DNA from: Megaustenia siamemsis
Taxonomy: Eukaryota; Mollusca; Gastropoda; Stylommatophora; Ariophantidae
Reading direction: 5' to 3'
DNA: 64,000 bases
NCBI GenBank assembly: GCA_032433765.1
Contig: JAVIAB010000160.1
Location: 15,819,900-15,883,899 of the forward strand
In this document: positions 31,972-43,804 of the stretch, piece after piece
How positions within the stretch are numbered: position 1 is the first letter of the stretch
Layout of the letters: the number at the start of each line of letters is the position of its first letter
Position numbers and translations under genes: made by a program
Notes under the pieces: model-generated
Database searches by the model: none
The model's input: the letters and a program-made list of their open reading frames with translations, nothing else
What the model was told of the DNA's origin: nothing

Positions 31972-32760
31972 TTATCATCATCATCATGTGCAATACCGGT
32001 TGGCGTAGGCGATCATGTCCTTCCACAATTTTATATCCACAGTACAGCGTATCAATTCTGTTGTTAATTGTTTTTCATGCCATGATGCCAAGCTATCTAG
32101 TATATTTTTTCTTTGTCGTCCACGATCTCTCTTTCCCTGTATTTTGCCAGTCGTAATCAAGTATTCCAGCGTTCCTCTTCTCATGATGTGTTCGAAAACA
32201 GTTGATTATTTTTTTCTGAGGTATTTTAGTAGCTCCTTTTTTGTGTTGGCCTTTTTGAGAATATCCTCATTGGTCGTTTTTAGCTGTCCAGGGAACTTTC
32301 AACATTCTTCTGAGAAATTCCATCTCTGTGACCTCTAATCGTCTTTTTCATTTATTTGTCTGTTGTTCATGATTCTCTTCTATAGGCCTGAATTGGTTCT
32401 AAATAACACGGATGAACCCTCTTTCTCATTACAATTGTCATATACTTGTTGCATGTGACGTTTTTTTTATTTTTCTGAAATGCTATTTTGGTCTGAGCTC
32501 TTCTGGTTTTTCTGCTTTTTTTTTTTATTTCTGTGGCACATCTTCCATCTGATGTTATTTTTGTGTCCAAGTATTTGAATCATTGCTCTTGTTTCAGATT
32601 TGTCCCGTTTATTTGTATTCTGCATGCTGGTGATGATTGTTTCTTCAATATGACTATTACTTCTGTTTTCTTTCTATTCAGACTGAGACCTTTCTTGATG
32701 TTTCCTTTTACTAGTATGTCTATAATTTCTTGTAGTTCATTCTGAAATGCTGTATCCTCT
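31972..32760 (-). mobile_element. LINE family B relic
   Basis: Starts on the plus strand with a short ATC tail and CAATACCGGTTGGCGTAGGC (compare TGCTGGCGTAGGTGATCATG at 62240). On the minus strand, fragments such as MRRGTLEYLITTGKIQGKRD and RGRQRKNILDSLASWHEKQL give the family-B C-terminus. Further upstream it includes matches to 6030-6400. The longest family-B piece here, but riddled with stops. Confidence 0.8.
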
Positions 32761-33347
32761 TGTTCTCTTTATTGCACGTAATTCTCTCGTCGCTGTTAAG
32801 CGTAAGAGCTCTATTGCTCTGTCTAACTGGTCTGTGTCTACAGCTTCAACACATCGCACATGGTTTCAGTGTTTCAACCTGAAGTTGACCAACTTTATTT
32901 GTTTCCATTATTTTAATTGTTATCCTTAAGTGTGTGATTCTATCATGGTTTGTTTTACTGTAATTATTGCCTCGTTCACTTCTTGTTTTAATGTAATTAT
33001 TACCTGATTCACTTCTTGTTTCATTCCATTATTTATGCGTATCTTTTGCATTATCGTAAGTTTCTACGCATATCTGGTTATATTCACATTGATATTATTT
33101 ATACCAAAGTTTATATCATATTTATTTTATGTACATTTAAGCCTTTATCACATATGATGTAATTGTTATCTTATCACTTTTAACCCAGTTAACCGTTATG
33201 ATTATTATTATTATTATTATCATCATCACATTTATCTTCTTTGCTTTGTTTGTCTTTGCATCACTTATCTCCATAATTATCGAGATCTTTATAACATTTC
33301 ACAATTGATTTAGCTTATTGTCAATATCATCTCCATCTTGTGCTACC
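32761..33347. other. AT-rich sequence, no gene recognised
   Basis: Contains a local near-duplication (TTTTACTGTAATTATTGCC / TTTAATGTAATTATTACC around 32950-33020) and a short ATT/ATC run at 33199-33228. No coding or transposon motif recognised. Confidence 0.45.
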
Positions 33348-33740
33348 AATACCAGTCCTGGACCCTAAATGCAAGAACAATAAGAAAAAACCCTCTACTG
33401 AGATGAAATGTGTTAGACGAATGGCAGGAAACTCCTTAGAGACAAGATGTGAAATGAAAAACTTAGAATAAAATCTAGGAATAGCCCACGCCATAGAATA
33501 TATAAAGAAACAACAGATAAAATGGTTTGGCCACGTGACAAGGCAGAAAGATCAAAACACAAGACAACAAGCCCTCAATAAACGTTACGAGAATACCAGA
33601 CCCAAGGGTCGACCACAAAAATGATGGATCGATGGAATATTGGAAGCACAAGAAAACATAAACAGCAGCAGAAGCGAACAAAAGAGAAAAAAACCGCAAA
33701 TTATATCTCCCCTCGACGCTGAAAGGCAAATGAGGAGAGA
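33348..33740 (+). mobile_element. LINE family D relic
   Basis: Begins with CCAGTCCTGGACCCTAAATG as in the 18117 copy and continues through EYIKKQQIKWFGHVTRQKDQ-like and KGRPQK blocks, ending at CTCCCCTCGACGCTGAAAGG. A stop and frameshifts interrupt it (for example near CACAAAAATGATGGAT). Confidence 0.8.
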
Positions 33741-34255
33741 AAGCAGAAGAATCCCCATCTTATTTCCAGAATGTAAAGTTCATTGTTTGTTCTTGTTGCT
33801 ATTTGATTATTTGTCACATTTATTATGTTATCGTTCAAATTATTTAACAATCTGTTTTCACTATTACCATCTTCATTATCAGATTTTAATTTCTTTGTAA
33901 TGCATCACACACATTTCCATTAGAGCTTTCGCTTACTGACCACGTATGTTTGAGCTCAGTTCTCACGAATGAGTTATTTATTTTTCGTACATGCACGGAT
34001 TCGAAGCTGACACACTCTTTAAAAATGGGTACAACAGTTAGGCGGATTGGTGTGATATTGGACACATGATGCATAAGAGCACATATAATAATGACCACAT
34101 GATCCATAAGAACACAGAAAATCATGGGCAAATATAAGAAGTGACATATTAATGATCGTACATCATGAGCCCTAATGGAGACCTTCGCTTACTTCACAAC
34201 TGTTTGTCACTGATAATTTAGAATATTTCTTTTTCCGTGAATTTTTCAGGAAAAC
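33741..34255. other. no recognisable feature
   Basis: AT-rich spacer before the large satellite. Local partial repetition of a phrase (ACATGATGCATAAGAGCACA and ACATGATCCATAAGAACACA near 34063-34120). No gene recognised. Confidence 0.45.
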
Positions 34256-37200
34256 AAAATATACATACACATCTATTAATATATACACACTTCTTCTATT
34301 AATATGCACACACTTCTATTAATACATACACACTTCTTCTATTAATACACACACTTCTTCTATTAATATACACACACTTCTTCTATTAATATACACACAC
34401 TTCTTCTATTAAAATACACACACTTCTATTAATACACACACTTCTTCTATTAATGTACACACACTTCTTCTATTAATGTACACACACTTCTTCTATTAAT
34501 GTACACACACTTCTTCTATTAATGTACACACACTTCTTCTATTAATGTACACACACTTCTTCTATTAAAATACACACACTTCTATTAATACACACACTTC
34601 TTCTATTAATGTACACACACTTCTATTAATACACACACTTCTTCTATTAATGTGCACACACTTCTATTAATACACACACTTCTTCTATTAATGTACACAC
34701 ACTTCTTCTATTAATATACACACACTTCTATTAATACACACACTTCTTCTATTAATGTACACACATTTCTTCTATTAATATACACACACTTCTATTAATA
34801 CACACACTTCTTCTATTAATGTACACACACTTCTATTAATACACGCAATTCTTCTATTAATGTACACACACTTCTATTAATACACACATTTCTTCTATTA
34901 ATGTACACACACTTCTTCTATTAATGTACACACACTTCTTCTATTAATGTACACACACTTCTTCTATTAATACACACACTTCTATTAATACACACACTTC
35001 TTCTATTAATGTACACACACTTCTTCTATTAATGTACACACACTTCTATTAATACACACACTTCTTCTATTAATGTACACACACTTCTTCTATTAATGTA
35101 CACACACTTCTTCTATTAATGTACACACACTTCTTCTATTAATGTACACACACTTCTATTAATACACACACATCTTCTATTAATGTACACACTTCTTCTA
35201 TTAATACACACACTTCTTCTATTAATGTACACACACTTCTTCTATTAATGTACACACTTCTTCTATTAATGTACACACGCTTCTATTAATACACACACTT
35301 CTTCTATTAATGTACACACACTTCTTCTATTAATGTACACACTTCTTCTATTAATGTACACACACTTCTTCTATTAATGTACACACTTCTTCTATTAATG
35401 TACACACACTCCTTCTATTAATGTACACACACTTCTTCTATTAATGTACACACTTCTTCTATTAATGTACACACTTCTTCTATTAATGTACACACACTTC
35501 TTCTATTAATGTACACACTTCTTCTATTAATGTACACACACTTCTTCTATTAATGTACACACACTTCTTCTATTAATGTACACACGCTTCTTCTATTAAT
35601 GTACACACACTTCTTCTATTAATGTACACACGCTTCTTCTATTAATGTACACACACTTCTTCTATTAATGTACACACACTTCTTCTATTAATGTACACAC
35701 GCTTCTTCTATTAATGTACACACACTTCTTCTATTAATGTACACACACTTCTTCTATTAATGTACACACTTCTTCTATTAATGTACACACTTCTTCTATT
35801 AATGTACACACACTTCTTCTATTAATGTACACACTTCTTCTATTAATGTACACACACTTCTTCTATTAATGTACACACACTTCTTCTATTAATGTACACA
35901 CTTCTTCTATTAATGTACACACTTCTTCTATTAATGTACACACTTCTTCTATTAATGTACACACACTTCTTCTATTAATGTACACACACTTCTTCTATTA
36001 ATGTACACACTTCTTCTATTAATGTACACACACTTCTTCTATTAATGTACACACACTTCTTCTATTAATGTACACACGCTTCTATTAATACACACACTTC
36101 TTCTATTAATGTACACACACTTCTTCTATTAATGTACACACTTCTTCTATTAATGTACACACACTTCTTCTATTAATGTAAACACACTTCTTCTATTAAT
36201 GTACACACACTTCTTCTATTAATGTACACACACTTCTGTTAATACACACACTTCTTCTATTAATGTACACACACTTCTTCTATTAATGTAAACACACTTC
36301 TTCTATTAATGTACACACACTTCTTCTATTAATGTACACACACTTCTATTAATACACACACTTCTTCTATTAATGTACACACACTTCTTCTATTAATGTA
36401 CACACACTTCTTCTATTAATGTACACACACTTCTTCTATTAATACACACACTTCTATTAATACACACACTTCTTCTATTAATGTACACACACTTCTTCTA
36501 TTAATGTACACACACTTCTTCTATTAATGTACACACTTCTTCTATTAATACACACACTTCTTCTATTAATGTACACACACTTCTTCTATTAATGTACACA
36601 CTTCTTCTATTAATGTACACACGCTTCTATTAATACACACACTTCTTCTATTAATGTACACACACTTCTTCTATTAATGTAAACACACTTCTTCTATTAA
36701 TGTACACACACTTCTTCTATTAATGTACACACACTTCTGTTAATACACACACTTCTTATATTAATGTACACACACTTCTTCTATTAATGTACACACACTT
36801 CTATTAATACACACACTTCTTCTATTAATGTACACACACTTCTTCTATTAATATACACACACTTCTATTAATACACACACTTCTTCTATTAATGTACACA
36901 CACTTCTATTAATACACACACTTCTTCTATTAATGTGCACACACTTCTTCTATTAATGTACACACACTTCTATTAATACACACACTTCTTCTATAAATGT
37001 ACACACTTCTTCTATTAATATACACACACTTCTATTAATACACACACACTTCTTCTATTAATGTACACACACTTCTTCTATTAAACTACACACACTTCTT
37101 CTATTAATGTACACACACTTCTTATATTAATGTACACACACTTCTGTTAATACACACACTTCTTCTATTAATGTACACACACTTCTTCTATTAATGTACA

Positions 37201-39458
37201 CACACTTCTATTAATACACACACTTCTTCTATTAATGTACACACACTTCTTCTATTAATATACACACACTTCTATTAATACACACACTTCTTCTATTAAT
37301 GTACACACACTTCTTTTATTAATGTACACACACTTCTTCTATTAATGTACACACACTTCTTCTATTAATGTACACACACTTCTATTAATACACACACATC
37401 TTCTATTATTGTATACACACTTCTATTAATACACACACTTCTTCTACTAATGTACACACACATCTTCTATTAATGTACACACACTTCTTCTATTAATACA
37501 CACACTTCTATTAATACACACACTTCTTCTATTAATACACACACTTCTATTAATACACACACTTCTATTAATACACACACTTCTTCTATTAATACACACA
37601 CTTCTATTAATACACACACTTCTTCTATTAATACACACACTTCTATTAATGTGCACACACTTCTTCTATTAATACACACACTTCTTCTATTAATACACAC
37701 ACTTCTATTAATGTACACACACTTCTTCTATTAATACACACACTTCTTCTATTAATACACACACTTCTATTAATGTACACACACTTCTTCTATTAATACA
37801 CACACTTCTATTAATGTACACACACTTCTTCTATTAATACACACACTTCTTCTATTAATACACACACTTCTATTAATGTACACACACTTCTTCTATTAAT
37901 ACACACACTTCTATTAATGTACACACACTTCTTCTATTAATACACACACTTCTTCTATTAATACACACACTTCTATTAATACACACACTTCTTCTATTAA
38001 TACACACACTTCTATTAATACACACACTTCTTCTATTAATACACACACTTCTATTAATACACACACTTCTTCTATTAATACACACACTTCTATTAATACA
38101 CACACTTCTTCTATTAATACACACACTTCTATTAATGTGCACACACTTCTTCTATTAATACACACACTTCTTCTATTAATACACACACTTCTTCTATTAA
38201 TGTACACACACTTCTTCTATTAATGTACACACACTTCTTCTATTAATGTACACACACTTATATTAATACACACACTTCTTCTATTAATGTACACACACTT
38301 CTTCTATTAATGTACACGCAATTCTATTAATACACACACTTCTTCTATTAATGTACACACACTTCTTCTATTAATGTACACACACTTCTATTAATACACA
38401 CACTTCTTCTATTAATGTACACACACTTCTTCTATTAATGTACACACACTTCTTCTATTAATGTACACACACTTCTATTAATACACACACTTCTTCTATT
38501 AATGTACACACAATTCTTCTATTAATGTACACACACTTCTATTAATACACACACTTCTACTATTATTGTACACACACTTCTTCTATTAATGTACACACAC
38601 TTCTATTAATACACACACTTCTACTATTATTGTACACACACTTCTTCTATTAATGTACACACACTTCTATTAATACACACACTTCTACTATTATTGTACA
38701 CACACTTCTTCTATTAATGCACACACACTTCTTCTATTAATATACACACTCTTCTATTAATACACACACTTCTTCTATTAATGTACACACACTTCTTCTA
38801 TTAATGTACACACTTCTTCTATTAATGTACACACACTTCTTCTATTAATGTACACACACTTCTTCGATTAATATATACACACTTCAATTAATGTACACAC
38901 ACTTCATCTATTAATACACACCCAATTCTTCTATTAATATATACACACTTCTATTAATGTACACACACTTCTTCTATTAATATATACACACTTCTTCTAT
39001 TAATATATACACACTTCCATTAATGTACACACACTTCTTCTATTAATGTACACACACTTCTTCTATTAATATACACACACACTTCTTCTATTAATATATA
39101 CACACTTCTATTAATGTATACATACTTCTTCTATTAATGTAAACACACTTCATCTATTATTATATACACTTCTTCTATTAATATATACACACTTCTATTA
39201 ATGTATACACACCTCTTCTATTAATTTATACACCTCTTCTATTAATATATACACACTTCTATTAGTATGTACATTTCTTCTATTAATATATATATACACA
39301 CTTCTATTAATATACTCACACTTCTTCTATTAATATACACACACTTCTGTTAATACACACACTTCTTATATTAATGTACACACACTTCTTCTATTAATGT
39401 ACACACACTTCTATTAATACACACACTTCTTCTATTAATGTACACACACTTCTTCTAT
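34256..39458. repeat. 20-23-bp satellite, left domain
   Basis: Tandem units with the core CTTCTTCTATTAATGTACAC. The period is 23 bp for the commonest form, with 20- and 21-bp forms lacking a TTC or an AC. Mixed higher-order structure: between 37480 and 38200, 20- and 23-bp forms without GT alternate; from 38880 to 39330 more AT-rich TATATACAC units occur. Many variant words (CTTCTGTTAAT, CTTATATT, ATAAATG, GTGCACAC) recur in the same order elsewhere in the domain, showing segmental duplication. Open frames encoding INRSVC-type repeats are by-products of the period. Confidence 0.97.
36842..36861. other. probable empty-site paralogue of the DDE transposon insertion
   Basis: CTTCTATTAATATACACAC here lies in a segment (about 36721-37430) whose variant words match, in order, the satellite on both sides of the transposon (39339-39458 and 42624-43230). 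The transposon's flanks, joined with a single TA, give exactly this sequence. It therefore represents the unoccupied target. Confidence 0.8.
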
Positions 39459-39460
39459 TA
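39459..39460. repeat. TA target duplication, left
   Basis: TA before TAGTCCGTTCAGA; the partner TA is at 42622-42623. Removing the intervening sequence and one TA restores a normal satellite unit. Confidence 0.8.
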
Positions 39461-40228
39461 TAGTCCGTTCAGAAATTCATAACCACACTTGAATTAGCTT
39501 TACGTGATAACCGTTTGTTATTTTGCTTTCAACATTTGCATGTAATCTTATAATATTGATGTCGTTATAGAAATATTTTTTGCTCTGAGAAATTTGATCT
39601 AGTTTAAAAGTTTTCTTCTTTAGGCTATATTAAATTCACCCTGTTCGAATTTGACAACATTTTAGGATATATACATTAATTTGGTGCGGTCGTTCACGTA
39701 AAATAGTTTGGCTATTGCAGAAACACTAAGTTCAGGAAAATCCCGTGCACAAAACTGAATTGTTATTGAACGACATGACGCACCACGGCCTGGGCATTAA
39801 TTACCGAAGGGAAGGCGTATCTTTATTAATTTTGTGAAGACTCAGTAGACAATTTGTTGACTTTAAATACCAACATTTATATCTAAATTACAATGAGTTT
39901 GAAATGCAAATTTATAACTATGCAAAAGGTTACTGTTTTACTATATCAGCACTTCCTTAGGGAATTCAAGATGGGACAAAGTGCCTACTGCATCAAATAC
40001 AAAAGAGCAAATTAGGACATGGCTTGCGAATGAAAATGTCAAATTTGACGACACATATTTAAAACCCGAATTGTTACAACTTGTGAAGAATACGAATAAG
40101 AAAAAGGTGTACCATGTTGACAAAATCATTGAGAAATACGGCCACACTAATTGTAACCAATTGAATTCATGTTTGCAAATACACATAACGAACAACACCC
40201 ACAATTAAGCACTATGTAGATACGCTTC
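39461..40228 (+). mobile_element. diverged, internally deleted left part of a related DDE transposon
   Basis: The subterminal sequence (ATTGATGTCGTTATAGAAAT) is a diverged match to the inner element's ACTAATGTCGCTATAAAAAT region. Most of the transposase is missing; only a central piece remains at 39960-40205. No right end precedes the inner element. Confidence 0.78.
39960..40208 (+). pseudogene. transposase central-insert relic
   Basis: The frame to 40208 encodes VPTASNTKEQIRTWLANENV, then FDDTYLKPELLQLVKNTN and VYHVDKIIEKYGHTN. It aligns with IPTSSSTKDAIKTWLIKEHI, NDSYLKPELLSLVKQTQ and IFKIDKLIQEHGHRY of the intact-looking transposase, which is the segment between the second D and the E. 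Both catalytic residues and the HTH are absent. Confidence 0.85.
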
Positions 40229-40230
40229 TA

Positions 40231-40253
40231 TAGTCCGTTCAGATTCGTTTGCC
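40231..40253 (+). repeat. left terminal inverted repeat
   Basis: Twenty-three bases starting TAGTCCGTTCAGATTCG, the exact reverse complement of 42599-42621. A TA dinucleotide precedes it. Confidence 0.92.
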
Positions 40254-40732
40254 TAGACATTAATTTATTTTTTTCAAAAACTTATTGTTCATTTGCATTG
40301 ATCTTTTGAAGTTAGGTTTAGAATACTAATGTCGCTATAAAAATATTTTTTTATCAAAGAAATGTGATCCAGTTTCAAAGATGCCTTATTTAACCTATAT
40401 TAAAAAAAAGTTAATCGATATTATAAACACCGGCGGGATTATGTAGATGCTTACATCTCACAGCTGATTCTTTAACATATAGCCATGACCTTCACGGCTG
40501 AATGCGCACCGTCCTAAAATAGTTATGTTTCCACTATACATTTTTATAAAGAAATGTTACATATGAAATTTCCCGTTTAGCACAAAATGACATTTTAGCC
40601 GAAACCGGAAATTATGTGACGTCAAAATCACGGCCGTAGACTCGAGTTCGAGTCATAATTCAGAGGCAAATCTCAATATTTACAGAAAGGAGGCGGCACT
40701 ATCCATATTATCTTCTGCAAGTCTATGTGGGA

Positions 40733-42011
40733 ATGAATATAAAGGCAAAATATTTTACTGAGCATAACATTGCTATAAAGATTTATCAATACTTCTGCAG
40801 AGAGCGTAAAAAGGGACATCTTTATTGTTCTTTATCAAACCCTGAGAAGAGAACAATGCATATTTTAGGTTTGTGTAAACGTTCATTTGATCGAATAGTT
40901 AAAGGAAGCGGATATTTATTGCCAACAAATGCAAGAAAGCAAGGAAGGAAAGAAACGTTAGACAGTTTTGCTAAGGACCTAGTAAAAAGAGAAATCTGTC
41001 GAATGTTTGATATAAACGAAGAAGTGACACTTAAAAAGTTGAAGCTTTGGCTGAAAACTAACAACGACATTGAAATATCAAAAACTTCATTATGGAAAAT
41101 ATTAAGAAGTGCAGGCTTCACCTTTAGAAAGTATGCTGGTGGAAAAAAACATTATTTGTGAGAAGCCACATCTAGTAGCTCTTAGAAGCAAGTATTTACG
41201 TGAAGTGAAGGAAATGCGCGAAAATGATTATGATATTGTTTATTTAGATGAAACTTGGATCAACGCTCATCATACAAATGAAAAGGAATGGCAGTTAGCA
41301 GATGGAAGTATTAAAAGATCAGTACCAAGCAGTAAAGGGCAACGTTTGATAGTTGCACATGCAGGTAGCAGACATAATGGGTTGTTGCAGAATGCTCATC
41401 TCGTTTTCATTTCAAAATCCATAGACAATAGAGACTACCACTCCGAAATGAATGGGCACATATTTAAAGACTGGATCGAGAAAAGTATCCTTCCAATATT
41501 AGATCGACCTTCTTGTCTGATAATGGACAATGCTTCATACCATAACATAGTTAACGTAGAAGATAGAATCCCAACATCATCAAGTACAAAAGATGCAATC
41601 AAAACGTGGCTCATAAAAGAACACATACAAGTTAACGACAGCTACTTGAAACCCGAATTGCTTAGCCTTGTAAAACAGACACAACGTACAAAGATATTTA
41701 AAATAGACAAGTTAATTCAAGAACATGGCCATAGATATTTGAGACTACCTCCATATCATGCACACTTAAATCCTATAGAACTAGTTTGGGCAAAAGTTAA
41801 AGGACACGTAGCATATACAAATAAAACTTTCAAATTATGCGATGTTGAGACACTTACAAATCAGGCTCTATCAAATATAAATAAAGACTACTGGGTAAAA
41901 TGTGAGGATCATGTGTTACGACAAGAAGAGGAATATTGGAAAAAGGATGGTTTGTTGTTTGTTCAGCCGAAAGCAGTAATCGACCTATTTGACTCGTCTG
42001 ATTCTGAATGA
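40733..42011 (+). pseudogene. DDE transposase, one frame shift
   Basis: First part (40733-41161, in-frame GTG at 40727 also possible) carries the N-terminal DNA-binding region, with a helix-rich stretch RTMHILGLCKRSFDRIVKGS and a second helix-turn-helix-like part ISKTSLWKILRSAGF. The second part (frame shifted, from about 41130) carries the catalytic core: D at 41247 (IVYLDETWIN), D at 41526 (LIMDNASYHN) and E at 41778 (LNPIELVW). By my count 83 residues separate D and E, against 34 in classical Tc1. The shift lies at an A7 run (41143-41149), where an extra base would explain it. C-terminus ends DLFDSSDSE. Family role is cut-and-paste transposition at TA. Confidence 0.9.
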
Positions 42012-42099
42012 TCATAACTCTGATTAAGTCTACAGATAAATAGTTTAATTTGCAAAATTTCCTAGTTGATTTGTTAAACAGTTTATTGTTCAAGACCAC

Positions 42100-42335
42100 C
42101 CAAGCAATCAAAAATATGTTATAAGCAAACCAACAACCATTACTTTGAATGGAAGCCTGCTTGAGTCAGTACAGAAGTTCAGCTATCTTGGATCCACTAT
42201 TACAGCCACACTTTCCTTAGATGAGGAACTAAATGTACGTATTTGAAAGGCAGCGACAACATTTGGGAAACTCACACCAAGAGCATGGAACTATATCAAA
42301 TTGACTCTACGAACAAAAGTTCTATATATAATTTA
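42100..42335 (+). pseudogene. LINE reverse-transcriptase thumb fragment inside the transposon
   Basis: Reads PTTITLNGSLLESVQKFSYL, GSTITATLSLDEELNVRI, a stop, then KAATTFGKLTPRAWNYIKLT and LRTKVLYI. This is the FxYLGST...RI.KA...F..L..R.W segment that follows the catalytic block in many RTE/CR1-like LINEs. It lies between the transposase stop and the right inverted repeat, so it is either an inserted scrap or captured cargo. It is not one of families A-G as read elsewhere. Confidence 0.8.
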
Positions 42336-42598
42336 AAATTTGTATACTTGCCACCCAGTAAAATTTTATGGACACGCCTATGGGTCATCGTTGCACTAGA
42401 TTACTGTAAAACATTTTGATTAGGGTCAAAATAATAGTTACATGGGCAAAGATCAAAGGAATTCGCCGCTTTAAGAAAACCGTTATAGCTAGACATCGAG
42501 TAACACATATGTTCTCGTGACATGGACATTTTAACACCGTATGCCAAAAATCATGTGAAATCATCAAGAACTTTTTGAATTATAAATCATAACATCTC

Positions 42599-42621
42599 GG
42601 CAAACGAATCTGAACGGACTA
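42599..42621 (-). repeat. right terminal inverted repeat
   Basis: Reverse complement of the inner left repeat over all 23 bases, and of the outer left end (39461) over 13. Followed by the TA at 42622-42623, then satellite. Confidence 0.92.
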
Positions 42622-42623
42622 TA

Positions 42624-43800
42624 ATATACACACACTTCTATTAATACACACACTTCTTCTATTAATGTACACACACTTCTGTTAATACACACACTTCTTC
42701 TATTAATGTACACACACTTCTATTAATACACACACTTCTTCTATTAATGTGCACACACTTCTTCTATTAATGTACACACACTTCTATTAATACACACACT
42801 TCTTCTATAAATGTACACACTTCTTCTATTAATATACACACACTTCTATTAATACACACACTTCTTCTATTAATGTACACACACTTCTTCTATTAATGTA
42901 CACACACTTCTTCTATTAATGTACACACACTTCTTATATTAATGTACACACACTTCTGTTAATACACACACTTCTTCTATTAATGTACACACACTTCTTC
43001 TATTAATGTACACACACTTCTATTAATACACACACTTCTTCTATTAATGTACACACACTTCTTCTATTAATATACACACACTTCTATTAATACACACACT
43101 TCTTCTATTAATGTACACACACTTCTTTTATTAATGTACACACACTTCTTCTATTAATGTACACACACTTCTTCTATTAATGTACACACACTTCTATTAA
43201 TACACACACATCTTCTATTATTGTACACACACTTCTATTAATACACACACATCTTCTATTATTGTACACACACTTCTATTAATACACACACATCTTCTAT
43301 TATTGTACACACACTTCTATTAATACACACACATCTTCTATTAATGTACACACACTTCTATTAATGTATACATACTTCTTCTATTAATGTAAACACACTT
43401 CATCTATTATTATATACACTTCTTCTATTAATATATACACACTTCTATTAATGTATACACACCTCTTCTATTAATTTATACACTTCTTCTATTAATATAT
43501 ACACACTTCTATTAGTATGTACATTTCTTCTATTAATATATATACACACTTCTATTAATATACTCACACTTCTTCTATTAGTATACACACTTCTTCTATT
43601 AATATATTCACACTTCTATTAATGTATACACACTTCTTCTATTAATTTACACACACTTCTTCTATTAATATATACACACTCTTATTAATATACACACACT
43701 TCTTCTATTAATATATACACACTTCTATTAATGTATACACACACTTCTTCTATTAATATATACACACTTCTATTAATATACACACACTTCTTCTATTAAT
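42624..43800. repeat. 20-23-bp satellite, middle domain
   Basis: Continues the left domain after the transposon. 42624-43230 follows the variant order of 36850-37430. 43362-43565 (TATACATACTTCTTC, GTAAACACACTTCATC, then TTAGTATGTACATTTC) repeats 39111-39330, and a weaker third version lies at about 45885-46110. Three copies of a ~42-bp dimer (ACATCTTCTATTATTGTAC) lie at 43200-43340. Confidence 0.95.
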
Positions 43801-43804
43801 ATAT
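43796..43804. repeat. target duplication of RTE copy 2, one side
   Basis: TTAATATAT occurs at 43796-43804 and again at 45158-45166, on the two sides of the LINE. It is normal satellite sequence, so part of the match could be by chance. Confidence 0.65.

Larger units (their letters stand above)
39461..42621. mobile_element. nested/composite Tc1-mariner superfamily insertion (about 3.16 kb)
   Basis: Both outer ends carry TAGTCCGTTCAGA / its reverse complement, and the flanks are satellite with TA duplication. Inside there are two left ends: an outer, diverged one at 39461 and an inner one at 40231 whose first 23 bp exactly match the right end (42599-42621). The insertion therefore consists of a left-end relic (39461-40228) joined to a full element (40231-42621). 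Because only one right end exists and the satellite resumes cleanly, the pair most likely arrived or was resolved as one unit. Confidence 0.8.
40231..42621 (+). mobile_element. DD(~83)E Tc1/mariner-superfamily transposon, probably Sailor-like
   Basis: About 2.39 kb. Its terminal inverted repeats begin TAGTCCGTTCAGATTCG and match over 23 bp (40231-40253 and 42599-42621), flanked by TA. It contains one transposase locus (40733-42011) with a single frame shift, a subterminal region of ~480 bp on the left and ~590 bp on the right. The right region includes a LINE RT scrap (42100-42335). The long spacing between the second D and the E points to the group known as Sailor (DD82E); this assignment is by motif spacing only. 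Confidence 0.82.

Noticed and set aside
37447..38207. Overlapping frames with INRRSVC / VLIEEVC repeats
   Set aside because: Satellite units of 20 and 23 bp add up to in-frame dimers on the minus strand. Several frames are open at once, as expected for a repeat.
39459..42623. Two separate, independent transposon insertions next to each other
   Set aside because: Only one right end is present, and the outer flanks rejoin to a perfect satellite unit with one TA. Independent insertions would leave satellite or a second right end between or after them.
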